NCBI GenBank assembly: GCA_950106755.1
Contig: OX467082.1
Span: 32,178,001 to 32,242,000, forward strand
DNA length: 64,000 nucleotides
Direction of reading: 5' to 3'
Source: Climacium dendroides
Lineage: Eukaryota; Streptophyta; Bryopsida; Hypnales; Climaciaceae
In this document: piece by piece, positions 11,020 through 23,931 of the stretch
Numbering within the stretch: the first letter of the stretch is position 1
Layout of the letters: each line of letters starts with the position of its first letter
Made by a program: the position numbers and the translations under genes
The notes under the pieces: generated by a model
What the model was told of the DNA's origin: nothing
Seen by the model: only the letters and a program-made list of their open reading frames with translations
Databases searched by the model: none

Positions 11020-12060
11020 TTTTGGGACTAGCCGCCAGTTTTTTTTTCCAAACATTGGTTAATAAAGCCACGCCTTCCAGAACCTCCTACCCCACTCTAG
11101 ACACCTCTTTGCAAAGCCTCATCCCCGTCGGTGCAGCTACAGTAGAGCCCGGCTTGTCCTATTTCGGAGGACCGACAGGACCGAAGCCCTGGCTGTGCTG
11201 CGTGGCAGTGAGTCACCCCGTCGATCAGCCTCCAGTTCCCAGAAATCAGCACAGCTTTTGATGATGATCCCCACAACGGCAGTTGCAAGACCCAAGTGCA
11301 GTTTCTTTTTTCGCAAAAACAAAGTGGCGACGCTGCCAGCTTGCGAGTTACAGTAGCTTAACTTACCAACCGACGACCACTTTCCAAATCTTCGGGGCCC
11401 AGACGTACAGACAGCTGCCAGAATTCAAACTCATCACGGCGTTTCCTGTTTGCTTGTCTGCCTGGAAACCTCTGAATGACGGAGCATTCCGGGCTTTCTC
11501 ACTGTCGGGACTGGGTAAGGGAAGACGTAAACAATACATCGGTGGGTTCCGTCGGACGGATGTGCTTCTGATCTCCTACGAATATAACTGACGTCCCTAT
11601 CAACTTCGAATCTGTTGCACGAAGTTGGGTCTGGTAGGGTGACTGACGCAGTGGGCCACGGCCACTAAGTAGAGAGTCCTGCTTGCAACAAACACCTAAA
11701 TTTATCAACCAGGAAGTGCAAATTTCAGTACAGACGGGGGAGGGACGGAACATAATCCCGGGTACTAGCTGCGTCACTGTCACCGACCTTCGGAAAGTAC
11801 TAGAGTTCCACCTTCAACGAGTTTTGTTTTGGCAGGTTTGCACAGCGTACAATTTCGTGTTGAGGTCAAATTGTTACACCTTTGCGGAGAATGAAAGTTT
11901 TATGAAGAATGAGAAGGTATGGAGTGGAAAGAAGAGAATAGGAGCGCTTCTCCATGAAGAAGAATGTATGACACTCCTTTTCTGTGCGCCGTGGAGAATG
12001 AGATTTTACCTGCGCAAATTGTGAAGCTCCCCTCACTCTACTGACTTGGAATTCGTCTTC
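11020..12060. other. GC-richer island without an assignable gene
   Basis: The composition suggests former or present exon or untranslated sequence. The open frames on both strands are 60-113 codons and none shows a domain I know. There is no clear GT-AG exon chain. Treat it as an unresolved gene-like island. Confidence 0.25.
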
Positions 12061-12414
12061 ACATGGGCAAAATCAAACAACTGATCGGCTTCCATTTCCA
12101 GAATCCACGCTTAAAAAAACCCAGCAAGCACGAACTCCATAAAAGTTTCCAAAATCTCCAACTCACAATGGATAAACCCTAGAAAGAAAAAAACATGACA
12201 CACCTTCGAAAATCGATTAAAGCAACACCAGTCTGACTCATAGAAGCAAAGTGTAGTGGATATCCTATGGTAAGGTCAGATTCCGCAAAAAATTATATCA
12301 TTTTGATGAAAAAGTGCCACATGTCATCTTGTGAATGGTTTGGAGTGATGTGGACTGCTGAGAATTTGACGTGGAAATTCAATTTCAATACTTAGTTGTC
12401 GAATTAGACCTTCA

Positions 12415-12733
12415 TGGGGAATTTCATTAAAATGGCAATATTCCATGTGCCATTTTCACAGTGTGCCGTTCTCACAGTTCTAACCTGGCAGTCTAAAATC
12501 TATTAGTGTCCTAGATTTGTGAACTCTACACCACTATTAGATGTATTAAATCTAGGAAAGATGTAGATTTCATACCAATCAGTTTTAAAAATCTACATAT
12601 TTCCTAGATTTTACATATCTAATAATGGTATACATTTCAAAAATCTAGGACACTAGTAGAGTTCAGACCACCCGGTCTGAATTGTGAGAATGCCAAAGTC
12701 ACAGAATAATCGCCATTTTAATGAAGTTCCCCA
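12415..12733 (-). mobile_element. Palindromic MITE, second copy
   Basis: This has the same TGGGGAATTTCATTAAAATG ends and the same internal symmetry as 7801-8117, but in the opposite orientation and 319 bases long. The flanks (CCTTCA and TCTTCG) are only an imperfect duplication, so this insertion may be older. Confidence 0.8.
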
Positions 12734-15101
12734 TCTTCGTGTATGGTAAAAGCAAAAGAAGCTTACTAGAAGCAATAAGAGGAAAGAAGAAAACAACGAA
12801 ATGTAGAGCTAAAGAGTACAACACCCGGGACAAATGCATATCCTAAATAAGGGGAAGTCACTGAAGATAAGGCAAGGAACATGCTTATGGTGAAACATTC
12901 GCAAGCAAAAACTTCTTCAGGCCCATTCTTCACCTCAAGACTAGCAGAAAAGATTTCTCAATCTTTCAATCTTTAGAGAATGGGCCCTCTGCAATTTATA
13001 GAGACAATGCCATGTCTCCATTCTTTGAAGTTTGAGAATGGAGAGGAGAAGGTGTAACAACCCCTATTGCTTGTAGTTAGATTGTTGTTATTAATATGGG
13101 GTATCATACAATCATATATTTGTAGGAGGGGTGTTATCCTTGGCAACTTTGTGCAACGTCAGAATTTGGACTTTATATTTTAAGATGATTTTAGATGAAT
13201 TTCTATTTTTTGTTAGATCGAAAGATTGATACAATCCATTGACTTGATTGATATGAAATCAATCCCTCCCCAAACCACCCATTAGTTATATATACAACAT
13301 AAAAAGGTCTTAGGGTCGACTAAGTCTCGGGCTAAATAGTTACAATACAAAAGTTTGGTACCCAAGGTTTATATGGGCATCTAAGCTTGTCCAAACATGT
13401 CTTCAAAGGTAAGTAGTTCTTACAAGGTAGGTGGCTCAAGGCCTCCTTTAGTCTTCTAGAATCAATTTAGCTTGGTGTTGCTATATAAATTACAAACTTT
13501 ACACAAATCATAGTTGTTAAGTTTACACTTACATTTTTTTGACATTCCTTCTCTAACCTCTCAACAAATATTAGAAAACTTATAGTCAAAATTGCATACA
13601 AAATCTAGTAACTATGACTTCAACAAATGCAAAGAGTTTAGGTCTTAGGATAAGCAACTATTTCAAGTGGCTATAACATAATAGCCATCATAGTAAAGTC
13701 AAAGAAAATCGATTCAATGAAACAAATGGATGCCAATTTTTTTGATATCATGTTTTTTTTTAAATCTAATTTTTTATTGAGAATTTTCTTGGTACAAAAG
13801 AATTTTGGTTTTAGCATATGTTGAACTTTATTAAAAACCATGCCAGTTTATAGCTTCAATTTTTTTGGACTACATTTTTTCTACTACAAATAAAATCCTT
13901 TTTGTAAAACCTTTATTATATGAGATTGGATATCACAAGATAATTCAAAATACACTTAGAAATGCCATAATGATTTTCAAAGTTCTTCGAGTAGCTTCAA
14001 TACCATTTTTTTAGCTTCAAGTGCTTATGTAATATTAATTCTATATATAACACTACAACACTATTGATTATCACTACATGTTAACAAATTTTATATTCAC
14101 ATGTGCATTTTGATCACCAATGGACCTAACATTGGATTGATTGAAAGCTAGGCTTAGAAAAAAATTCCTTGTTGTTTTGAAATTCGTAATATTTTTCACC
14201 AATATTGGTCATCCCCACATTCAATTCTAGGAGATAAAATTTTTATCATTTTCATATGCTAAAAACTCATTCTAATCATAGGCCATTGAAATAAATTGTC
14301 ATTATCACAAGAACTCAAATGACATCCATGCTCCATTTTTGAACAATCTAAAGTTGGTTGCAAAATAGACCATAGATGATAAATTTAAAATTTTTTAAGG
14401 ATGCTAAACCACTTCTTTAATCCTAAATGTGTTAATAATGTCAATTTTAACACTATATCACAAGTGATTGCCGCAAAGTTGCAATTATTATTAAAGAGGA
14501 GGTCTTAAACACTAAGCTATAGTGCAAAAGCATAGTAAATCTCCATATTATCCTGTATACATTAGGCATCTAAATAACATTCTTAATTACTTGTGAGGGG
14601 GTCCCTTCACCTCTCTTAAAAGCAATTGACAATCTATGTATCTTGCATATTTTTAAAATAAATCTATGATATTACACTTGGATACCAATGTTTTCAATGA
14701 TTGGGGTCTTAGGGCCTTCCACAGTGCTCTATTATTGGCCAAAAAATAAATTAGAAGACAAGAAAAGTTCCACCAATTGACTTACTAGAGTAGGAGAGCG
14801 GAAAAAGTATGATTTCATATTTCATCAAAATTGGTGAACAAATCCATTGGCCAAGATTGAACAATCTTGAGGGAATCAATACGTGTGGAATTCTTAGTAG
14901 TTCCCTCCCTCCCTACTTGTTGGGTCTACATGGCAATGCAATTGCTCACTTGGACCTTATAGCTCTCTTGTAAACTTTGCTCACTAATGGAGCATGACAA
15001 GAGGACCTTAATTTGAATTGTTAGCTAGAATTTTACCATGTATCCTTTCTAAGTTTAATTGATTGACTATTGGACCAATAGGTGCATTCTTTGTTTCTGT
15101 A
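12734..15101. other. AT-rich intergenic stretch
   Basis: No coding frame is supported. A long-terminal-repeat-like start (TGTAACAACCCCTATT near 13053) is visible, but I could not find a partner, so no element is called. Confidence 0.4.
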
Positions 15102-15228
15102 GTGGACAATAGAGTCATCCATTGACAATTTTCCAACCTAACATCCTTCAAGGGTTAAGAGTATTGTGGACAATGAAGACATCCATTGATCATTTTTCAG
15201 CCTCAACATCCTTCAAGGGTTAAGAATT
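15102..15228. repeat. Imperfect tandem duplication of about 65 bp
   Basis: The block TGGACAATAGAGTCATCCATTG...ACATCCTTCAAGGGTTAAGA is followed by a second copy reading TGGACAATGAAGACATCCATTG...ACATCCTTCAAGGGTTAAGA. Both copies end in AGGGTTAA, resembling the right ends of TTAA-type elements. Confidence 0.6.
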
Positions 15229-15259
15229 TTATCTTAATAAGATTTCTTTTGAAAAATAC

Positions 15260-15960
15260 CTTGCCTCCCATTATAGTAGCCAACCCATTTCTAACCATCA
15301 CCCCATTTCTAATCTATAGGTTGTTTTCTTTCCATGAAGTTGTAGTTTCTTTCTATGAAGATGTGGTAGAGTTCGAGGAGCAGTTGTGGCGCATTACGAT
15401 TGACTGCAAGGCTATCAATATTGCAACCAATCCTTGTTCGATTTTGCAATCATCCAACGGTCAAAACTTGATAGGCCTATATCACCATTATAGGTCAAAG
15501 AAAATATTTCTCTAAAAAATACATAATAATTATTCTTTGTACAATAAAATTCTAGAAAAATGAAGTGAATGACAAGGGAATGGAACAAAATAGTAAAATT
15601 TTTGTTTCCAAATGGGTAATTGATGCTATAAAAGGCATCCTCAGCTGAATATTTCACCAATAATTTTTCCATGCCTATTAGTACAGAAATTGTACTCTTT
15701 CCAAACCCTATTTTAGTACATGGGGAAAATTCCGCACTCCGAAAACCTGGACTCCAAATATGCCTAATTGCTTCACCCCTAAGTGCCCAGCTCAAATTCC
15801 AAAAACAAGCTACAAATTGCCACTCAAGTAGACCCCACCGATTAAAAAAAAAGATCCAAGAGACATGACCGTTTAGATTGCAAGAGAGGTAGGGAAGGCA
15901 TCTTTGGAGAAATTTGTGGAAGTTTTCACCATACAACCTAGGACATTATAATGGTCAAAT
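15260..15960 (-). repeat. Second dispersed repeat family, copy 2 (reverse, with extra internal sequence)
   Basis: The reverse complement matches 23500-23880 and 2950-3235 at both ends (GGTTGCAATATTGATAGCC, ATAATTATTATGTATTTTTTAG). It has extra internal sequence that yields a 173-codon minus-strand frame (15936 down to 15415). That frame resembles no protein I know and is likely chance. Confidence 0.55.
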
Positions 15961-16203
15961 GTCTCATAGTAGGAGGCCACATTTGGGGCGCTGGGGTGCT
16001 CAGGGGTTAAGTGGTTGGAAAAGGGTCAGCTCCCCTTACGACATCTATTTTTAGATTTATTTTTTGGGGGTCAAAAGCTTCTGCCCGAGGTCAGGTAATG
16101 ATACGGAAGTTGGTTGCATTCAGAGACGACGACCCAGACGGTGCCAGCACACCAAGTCCCAAAAGATAAAGATAAAACCCAAACTGCATGCAAAGACCTG
16201 ACG

Positions 16204-16285
16204 AAAGGAAAAAAAAGAAAGAAAAAGAAAGATAAAAGAAAGATAAAAGAAAGATAAAAGAAAGATGAAAGAAAGAAAGAAAAGT
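16204..16285. repeat. Purine-rich microsatellite
   Basis: A GAAA/GATAAAA-type repeat contains about four AAAGATAAAAG units and a trailing GAAA run. It lies upstream of the TPR gene. A run of T bases also occurs at about 16609-16626. Confidence 0.85.
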
Positions 16286-16599
16286 CTTTCCAACCACTTT
16301 TTTAAGAACTTTTTTTTCCAGAAAAAACAAATTGCCTGCGCGTGACCGTGCGCGGAACGGAGATCTGCACATGCAGACCTCGCCATGGCGTTCCCACGTC
16401 GAAGGCCGCCTGGGCCCGTGCGCCTCGCAACGACACCTGCCACTTTACGGCGGACGGTGGGGCCCGCGCCCTGGGCGGGTCCCACCCGGGGACCACAGCC
16501 ACCAGGGTCCGAGGAGGAGGCAAAGGACCGAAGGACAGCCAGAGGGGCCCTGGCGCTCTGCCCTGCGGGGGAAGTGGGGTAGGGGTGGGGGACTGATGA

Positions 16600-17274
16600 C
16601 TGATAAGCTTTTTTTTTTTTTTTTTTCCTTCTAGACTGCGAGGTAGATTCACGAGTCGCAAATATCCCCGACGGAAGACTCGCTTGAATGAGATCGATTT
16701 GTTTCCTTGTCTCTGCCAGCTTGATTTCTCTTCCGATCTTCAGTCAATCATAAGTAGTGTCGAGCTTTTGTTGTAGTTTTTTTCTTTTTCTTTTGTGGGG
16801 TTTGATTTTTGTATCGGATTGCCCATGTAAAGGATAGAGGAGGGTGTGTTGATAGAGTTGGAGGTAGAATCCGTAGAGTGTTGTTTCTGGGGTTTGGTGT
16901 CTGTGGGTGCGAGTCGTTACTTGTTTTGTGTATGTGATTTTTTGGTTACGGGTTGGAGAAAAGAATGGTGTATTGACAGTCTGTGTTGAGGTCGTTTTCG
17001 AAAGCGGTGGAGAGATCACTTGTTTTGGTTTTTGTCTGTGCAGGAGCGGGCTATTAATGGTGTTATCATTCAAGGTTTCCTTGTATGCAGTTTCTCAATT
17101 TTGATCGTTGGGTGATCGGTCCAATTTTGATGACGGGCACACAGAGTACCGAAGAGGATTTCGAGTGATGACAGTGGTGAGGTTTTGGTTGACGGGATTT
17201 GGGCACGCAGTCGCAGGGTGACGCACCACTCGCGGCGCTTGATCGCGTCGGAAATTTGCGACCGATTGGGGAAA
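16600..17274 (+). promoter_or_regulatory. Probable promoter and 5' untranslated region of the TPR gene
   Basis: The 675 bases before the start codon have no usable upstream in-frame ATG to the first exon. They are GC-intermediate and T/G-rich from 16760 to 17040, with a pyrimidine-rich TTTTTGTCTGTGCAG acceptor-like site at 17042. A 5' untranslated intron is plausible (donor unclear). No TATA box could be assigned with confidence. Confidence 0.35.
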
Positions 17275-19645
17275 ATGGGCGTGGAAGCCGCGTTCTGGAT
17301 CTCCACCTGCTTCGCACCGAATGCTGGTGGTGGTGCTTCTTCTCAGCACGTCCTTTCCTGTCCTCTTCTCATTGATGTCGTTTTCAGCGACACCAGCCGA
17401 CCTTCGCGTCGGGTGGCAGCATCTTCGCGAAGAAGAATGAGGACGCATCGCAACCGAAGAATCATTTGCTCGAGCTCCGAGTCATCCGCCCCTCACCAGT
17501 CGTCCCCCTTCGGTGTGGAGCAACTAAGCAACCGCGGCCTGGATCGTTCGTGCATTTGCCGAGCGAATTCGTTCGACGGCTTGCCGGAACACGAGAGCGA
17601 CGAGGATTGCCTCGGCAAGGAGAGCCTTGATCACGCACCACGAGGCTTCAAGAAGCAGAGGAATGGACAGGGGGAAGAAGGCATGGACGCGAAGCGAAAC
17701 TCCATGGTCAGCCTCAAGTTCGGCTCCGCACATCTCGACGAATTTCGAAGATCGTCGTCACTCGATTTCGAGGACGAGTTTTTCACGAGGATGATGGCGC
17801 TGGAAGCCTCCCACCACGCCAGGGGAGAAGTTCGTGCATGTCCAACTTTTTTCGACGCAGTGGCAAATGGCGCGTCTTCTTCTCCGCAACAAATCCCCGG
17901 CCAAACTGTGGATCCCGAGCCGCTGGGCGCGCTGGGCATGGGAGGCGTGCAGCTCCCGTCGTCCATAAAAAAGCTGCGACGACGAACTGTTGAGACAAAA
18001 TCACCATCGCAGCCAGAGCATCCCCAAGGCTGCGCCATCCGAAACGCCTTCTCCTCTATGGTGTACATGATCAAAGCCGTGCAGAGCCACGCGCTTCAGA
18101 TTCGCCAGGCCTTGTTCTCTGAGTGGGACATGCAGGAGGTTCTTCTTCTCGTGCACCGGGAGATGCACTCCTCCTTCGTCTGGCTCTTCCAACAAGTGTT
18201 CGCGTGCACGCCCAAGCTCATGGTGTCCGTCATGCTCCTCCTGGCGAATTTCACCGTCTTCTCCATGGGGGAGAATGTCGCCCTCGCCAGCGTTAGCGTG
18301 AGCGAAACCCCAGCCCCCATCGCTTTCTTCCTCTCCACGTACGGAAACCCAAACCCAAACCCACAAGCCGCGCTCGACCCTCACTTCTTCTTGAATTCCC
18401 CAAACCCGCAGTCGCGTTCCTTATTGGGTCCTTCCAGCACTGGCTCCGGGGGGAATAACACGAACTCCCCAACGATTGCTGAAAACTTCGACGGAGACGC
18501 ATGGCTGCACGGAGGCTCTGGGAACTCAAACTACGTGGTGTCGCAGAAAGAGTCTGTGCGTGACGCTTCGGTTCGTCTGGATGGGAATGCGAAGAAGAAG
18601 GAAGTGGAGATGCGGCGTGAGCTTATGAAGGCGTGGGTGGAAAGCTCCATGAAGGAGATGAAGAGTAAGAGAGGGGAGAGCATTGAGCAGCAAGCGGTGT
18701 TGGAGCAAGAGACCATTCGAAGATTAGTAGCCCCCGTTGTGGCTCATCTCGAATCGGACAACTATGCTTGCTTTGATCGCACGGATCTCGAGTACCAACA
18801 TGCGCTCTCGAAAGATCCGTCGAATTCGCTCTTGCTGGCGAACTATGCACAATTCCTCTACGTTGTCCGCCATGACCATGATCGGTATGCTCATATCCAA
18901 CGTTTCTATTCCTCTCTTTTGTTCTCGACCGTGGAATGTTCGCTCATTTCTTCGCTTGTGTACTGATGAGCCTTGGTAGATATGTTTGTGCGTTGGATTC
19001 CAGATCTTCGTTCTCTTTCTTCGAGTGTTGGCTCTTGTTCTTGTTCTTTGTTGTGATCTCATGTTGAATGCTTCAACTTAGGTAGACTTAATGGTATGTT
19101 TCAATTCCAATGTTTCTTTCCCTCTCCTGGAGGATTGCCCTTGTTCTTTCTCTTTCAAAGGAGCGTTTGTGTTTTCCTTTTGGGGGATCCAGCATCCATG
19201 ACCTAGCTTAGGTATACAATGTTGATATGTTCAATGTTAATGCTTCTTTCTCTCTTTTCTCTTTTGTGTTCGTTTCTTCAATTGTGACCGGACTTGGCTC
19301 GACCTAATTAGACGAATTAGTATGCTCTAGTCTAAGGTTTTGAGTTGTTCGCTCTTCTTTTGTTGCAATCCGATAGTGAATGGTTTAAACTAACTAGACA
19401 TATGGTGTTGCAGGGCGGAGGGCTATTTCCACCAGGCCATGCAAGTGGATCCCCTGGACTCCGCCATTCTCGGTCGTTTTGCGAGTTTTTTGTGGTTGGG
19501 ACGAGGGAATCGCTGGGCAGCCGAGCGAGCCTACAAGGCCGCCATGGCGGCCGATCCCGACAGCTCCTTTCCCGCAAGCAACTACGCGCATTTCTTGTGG
19601 CATGTGGGCGATGGCGGGGAGTCTCTGGGTCCCATGGCGGTGTGA
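17275..19645 (+). CDS. TPR-like superfamily protein (plant-specific), two exons
   Basis: The exons are 17275-18884 and 19414-19645, joined within an Arg codon. The product is 613 residues. The C-terminal third carries the plant TPR-like family signature: a hydrophobic block (about residues 314-338, LLLANFTVFSMGENVALA), then degenerate TPR repeats with LLANYAQFLYVVRHDHDR, YFHQAMQVDPLDSAILGRFA and ASNYAHFLWHVGD. The helices continue across the intron exactly as in Arabidopsis relatives, which supports the splice. Those relatives are usually near 300 residues. The first 250 residues here are Ser/Arg-rich and unlike anything I know. The start is the first ATG of the open frame; a later ATG would give a shorter protein. 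The molecular role is unknown and probably involves protein-protein contact. I am confident of the family and less so of the exact N-terminus. Confidence 0.85.
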
Positions 19646-20877
19646 AATCCTTACTAGATTGTAGACGGAGAATATTTCTCCCCTAGTGTAAATTTTTGAA
19701 GGGGTTTACTAATCGGTGGGTTGTGTGATGATAAAAAACCCGTAACATAAAGACACGAGTGTGTTGGAGTGGCATGAAGAGGCTGACGTTTGTAAATCTA
19801 GCAGCTGCAGCAGCCCTCACGGTGCAAGCTTTCAAGTTCTGCGAAGTATGTTTCCAGGCGCTAATGTAGAGAGACAAGCAGGCAACCTCGTTGTTGCCGC
19901 TGCCATTTTTTCGACAGGTGAGAGAAACGTGGAACTTGTTGTAAATTATAAGATGCGCACACTAAGAAAGAGAGATTCCCCTTTTCATATCTCCATGCAT
20001 GCCTCCTTCGTATTTCTTTTCAAGTATTGCATACCGATTGCGACGGTGAAGACTTTCGTGAGCATTTGCGACCATAACAAGCACTTTTAGATTTCTCATT
20101 GATTTTTTTTATTGCAATTGCAAAAGGAAATTCTGTTGCAATGAGCAGGTTACTTTGCAATGAATCCTTTACAAATCCTTTTACGCTTACGCTTTCAGTT
20201 CAATTGAAAGCGAAGGTCAGCGAGCTTGTTCGAGGTTGGAGACCTTTCGTTAGAGATTCACAGGTGGTGACTTAAGATAGTATCAGGAAAACTACATGTC
20301 ATGCCCCTTGCGTATGCGTTGCTGGATTATTTGCAGACTTGGGAAATGGTTATTTTATTGGAGAGATGCGTCCTGAGATTACAGTGTGTCTTATTTTCGA
20401 GGGCAAGAAGGATTTGAGCTAAAACAGTCTGTCACTGTTCCTCTTGTTCAGAGAGACGAGTGTCTTATTTTCGAGGGCTTGGTACTTATCGGAGAATATT
20501 TTTTTGACTTGTAAAATCTAAGTACATTCCACATGTCAAGATGCATGTCTTTATTAGAAGCACATGTCTATATTAGGGTTGTAGACATTGATGGGCTTTA
20601 GTTGTAGACATCATGATCGTTCTAATATACTTTATTTCTATTCATTTTTTAAAAAACTTTGGAACATTCATCGTGAGCATTCTAGATATTTTCTTATGAA
20701 ATTCATCCACAATATCGTTCTAGTAATTGTATGTTTTTTCCATGTACAATATTTTTCGGAATGACTGTTGACAAGTTCTTGTGACTCGACAGTAGTAAAT
20801 GTTCAGAGGCACCAAATTTTGTGTCCACAATACTTTGAAGTTAAATAAAACCTAACCAAGTTGCTATTTTTAACCCC
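19646..20877. other. Downstream region of the TPR gene, no gene seen
   Basis: It presumably holds the 3' untranslated region and then non-coding DNA. A short direct repeat (GTGTCTTATTTTCGAGGGC) occurs twice at about 20389 and 20461. A 109-codon frame at 19761-20090 shows no recognisable domain. Confidence 0.4.
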
Positions 20878-20879
20878 AT

Positions 20880-21440
20880 CCATTTTTTGGATGATGGACA
20901 GATTGAAGTTCTTGTTTTTGATGTTCATTTTTTGAACACATTGAAGTTCTTGTTTCTATCTCATTCTTGCTTGGATGAATGTCATCCTAATTTTTGGTGA
21001 TACTTTATCAAGTTCTTGTCTTATCTAATGGTTGGATTTGGTGTTCCTAGAGTACAAATTTTTCTAAAATTACAAATGCAGAAGTATGTCAAGTGGTCAA
21101 ATTGCATTGACTCTAGTTCAAAACTAGGTTTGCAAAAATGAGGTTATAGATGTAAAGAACACAAAAATTTCAAAAAATCACTATGTCAAGAAAACCTCAT
21201 TTTGAATCCATTCCAATAAGTTTTGCTCAAAAAATGATAATAGTTTGCTTTCCAAATTTATAGAAAAATATTGGTGATAGTATTGGTGAATCTAATTATA
21301 TAGATGGAATCTAAAATTCAAAATCTAGAACTTTACTTTGTATATCACTTTAAAAATATTCTTCCAAATAGCACTTTATAATGATTTTCTCCAAATCATC
21401 AATTTTGGAGAAGAGTCCAAATGCTCCAAGGTTAATAGTT
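20880..21440 (+). repeat. Dispersed AT-rich repeat, copy 3
   Basis: This is a close match to 2380-2950 in the same orientation, with a small local duplication near 20890-20960 (GAAGTTCTTGTTT occurs twice). Confidence 0.65.
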
Positions 21441-21824
21441 TATATTTTTGAAAAATCCCTTCTAAAGTCTAGTTTTAGCATTAAAAATCTGATTTTGAAA
21501 ATGATTGATTATGATTTTTTTATTCAAGGTGTTGTACAAAGGGGGCCATTGCAATCTTGACTTTATGTAGTGTTGACGGCTCTTAGAAATGAGCCTCAAA
21601 TACATTAAATCTTAGAGAAAAAAATCACATTAGAAATTCATTTAAAAAAATTGTATAGTAGATTTTGAAAAGCCATAAATTGATTGGAGTTATGCATATT
21701 GTACCCTTTATCCCCATTTTTTTGTGACCTACTTTTAGATATGACATGTACTTTTAGATTTGACATGTGAAAAGAGGATTGCAAGATTTCAAATCACTTT
21801 TTCTGTTTTAACCTCCTTATAATT

Positions 21825-22126
21825 GAACATTATAATCTTTCAATCCATGAATGATACTATTGTGTTTTCTTTTCCTATGTAATCTCTAATATGTCTAGTT
21901 TGAATTTGTACAGTTACAATTCAGAAAAAATTGATACTACTTATCAAAATGTTGGCTTTTGTTCAACTTAGAGAACATTATAATCTTTCAATCCATAAGT
22001 GATATTGTTGTGTTTTCTTCTCCTATGTAATCTCTAACATGTCTAGTTTGAATTTGTACAATTACAATTAAAAAAAAATTGATACAACTTATTAAAATGT
22101 TGGTTGGCTTTTGTTCAACTTAGAGC
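21825..22126 (+). repeat. Tandem duplication, unit about 148 bp
   Basis: GAACATTATAATCTTTCAAT begins at 21825 and again at 21973. Each copy continues through CCTATGTAATCTCTAA and ends at TTTTGTTCAACTTAGAG. The copies differ by scattered substitutions and a few small indels. Confidence 0.8.
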
Positions 22127-22237
22127 AATTTTCTAGAAGCTCAAAAAAGGCCTTGGACATTTAGGGGTTAATTATGAATGGAATTTATATTCATACAAAG
22201 TGACTAATGAAACATGACAAGGTATGTCATGATTTCA

Positions 22238-23141
22238 CTTAACCCCTACAAGACATGGGTGCTTTTCACCAATAGTTGTCAACAATTGTCATTTCTTAGA
22301 GCATTGCCCAAAATTGAAAATAAAACTTTTTTTTTCTTAACTACAATTGTACAAAAGTGTAGTATCACAATGTGCTGAAAAATTTCAACACATTGAAGAA
22401 AAAAAAAAAAAAAACTTTTTTTATTCCAACAAAATGGACTTCAATCCCTATTGGAGTAAATTTTTTTTCTTGCGATGAATTTGACCCTCTCCACCAATGA
22501 GTTGTAAATCTTGTTAGTTACAATCATACAAAATTTCATAAGAAAATATGGAGTCTAGTTTATTCTAAATCACCTTACAATGTAAGGAGGTTAATTGAAC
22601 TAGCAATACACTTATTATTTTTTTGATGATTTCTTAGGCAATAAGAATTTTTAAAATTCGAAATCCAAAGGGTGAAATGTTAGGGACAAATGTTTGGAAT
22701 TGTGGGAAAAGTTCAAGAACTTAGACTTCAAAAATTACAAGCTAATAGGGCTTGAAGTTAAAAGAAATGTTTCTTTCTTTATCCTAAAACTACCTCGACA
22801 TAGTTAATAATGTTTAAATTATTTTACAATGTGCTTTGAGAACTAAAATTTGTTTTTTTCTTGGACAATTTAATTCCATATTTTATTAGTTGCATTCATT
22901 CTAAAATTCAAAAGTTAATGAAAGTTTTGGCAAAAGATGCCTAAAAAATACACCAATCGTCCAAATTTTGGGGGGCAACATAACTTTTGAGCTAGGCACG
23001 CAGTTGGAAAAGAAATTGTATTCCCACTAAAAGACATGCATGCATCAAAATTTTATGAACATCCGACTAAATTGACTTTGTAAGAACCTATGTGGATTTT
23101 CAATTGTCCATTCAACAAACACTTGGTCCTTTAGGGATTAA
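22238..23141. mobile_element. Probable longer TTAA-ended element of about 900 bp
   Basis: The left end CTTAACCCCTACAAGAC and the right end GGTCCTTTAGGGATTAAA are inverted partners with TTAA-type edges, like those at 6064 and 6974. The interior is AT-rich with no transposase frame. Another right-type end (GACATTTAGGGGTTAAT) stands alone just upstream near 22150-22168. Confidence 0.45.
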
Positions 23142-23499
23142 ATTAGATTTATCAAACCTTAGTAAGTTGCTAGAATTTGGTTGAAGTAATAAGATGTTTT
23201 CCACAAGAGAGAGTCTCAAAAAAAACACTTTAAGCCCCAAATGGGAGAGACATTGGTTCCTAAAGTCCATTTAAGTAAAGAGCACAAAAAGGTCATATCC
23301 ATAATTAAATCCACCATATCACATGTTGAAAAGAATATGATGATAAACATACAAAATGGTGGATTCACGATGGTGAAAGACACTTGTTCATTGACTTCTT
23401 CCAATGTCTTAGTTTTCCAAACCCTCTTTCACCATTCATGCACACATTTAGATGTTGATATTTAGGAAATATTGATGATGGACACCCATTCCTTTTTAT

Positions 23500-23880
23500 T
23501 AAGAAGGTAGCTGACCCATTTCCAACCACTTAAGGAATTAGCCATATTTGTAATGTAGGTTTTTTGAGTGCGAAATTTTTCCCACGTAAAAAATAGAGAT
23601 CGGAAGGATTGTATATTTTTCCAAAATTTTACGATACAAAATATAATTATTATGAATTTTTTAGTAGAAGATTCTCTTTGACATGCAATGGTGATATAGA
23701 CCTTTCAATTTCTGACTATAAGCTGATTGCAAAATCAACCAAGGGCTGCTTGTAATATTGATAGCCTTATAACCAATCATAATGCGCTACAACTACTCAA
23801 ACTCCACCACAACTTCAAAGAAAGAAAATAGCCTATAGATTGGAAATGGGGTGATGGTTGGGAATGGATTGGCTACTATA
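23500..23880 (+). repeat. Second dispersed repeat family, copy 3
   Basis: It matches 2950-3235 and the reverse complement of 15260-15600. It ends in GGGGTGATGGTTGGGAATGG, the reverse of the CCATTTCTAACCATCACCCC block near 15286. Confidence 0.6.
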
Positions 23881-23931
23881 GATGTTGATATTTAGGCAAG
23901 GTTGATGGTGGGCACTCATTCCTTTTATTAT

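Noticed and set aside
13053..15000. Possible LTR retrotransposon starting TGTAACAACCCCTATT
   Set aside because: No second LTR, primer-binding site or polyprotein fragment could be found by eye.
15415..15936. 173-codon minus-strand frame
   Set aside because: It lies entirely within a dispersed repeat whose other copies have no such frame; no domain is recognised.
16302..16661. Overlapping open frames on both strands in the GC-rich patch
   Set aside because: They are mutually overlapping shadows in GC-rich DNA without a domain; the patch is more likely promoter or leader of the TPR gene.
17185..17274. Upstream extension of the TPR frame from a TTG codon
   Set aside because: Nuclear plant genes start at ATG; the first in-frame ATG is at 17275.
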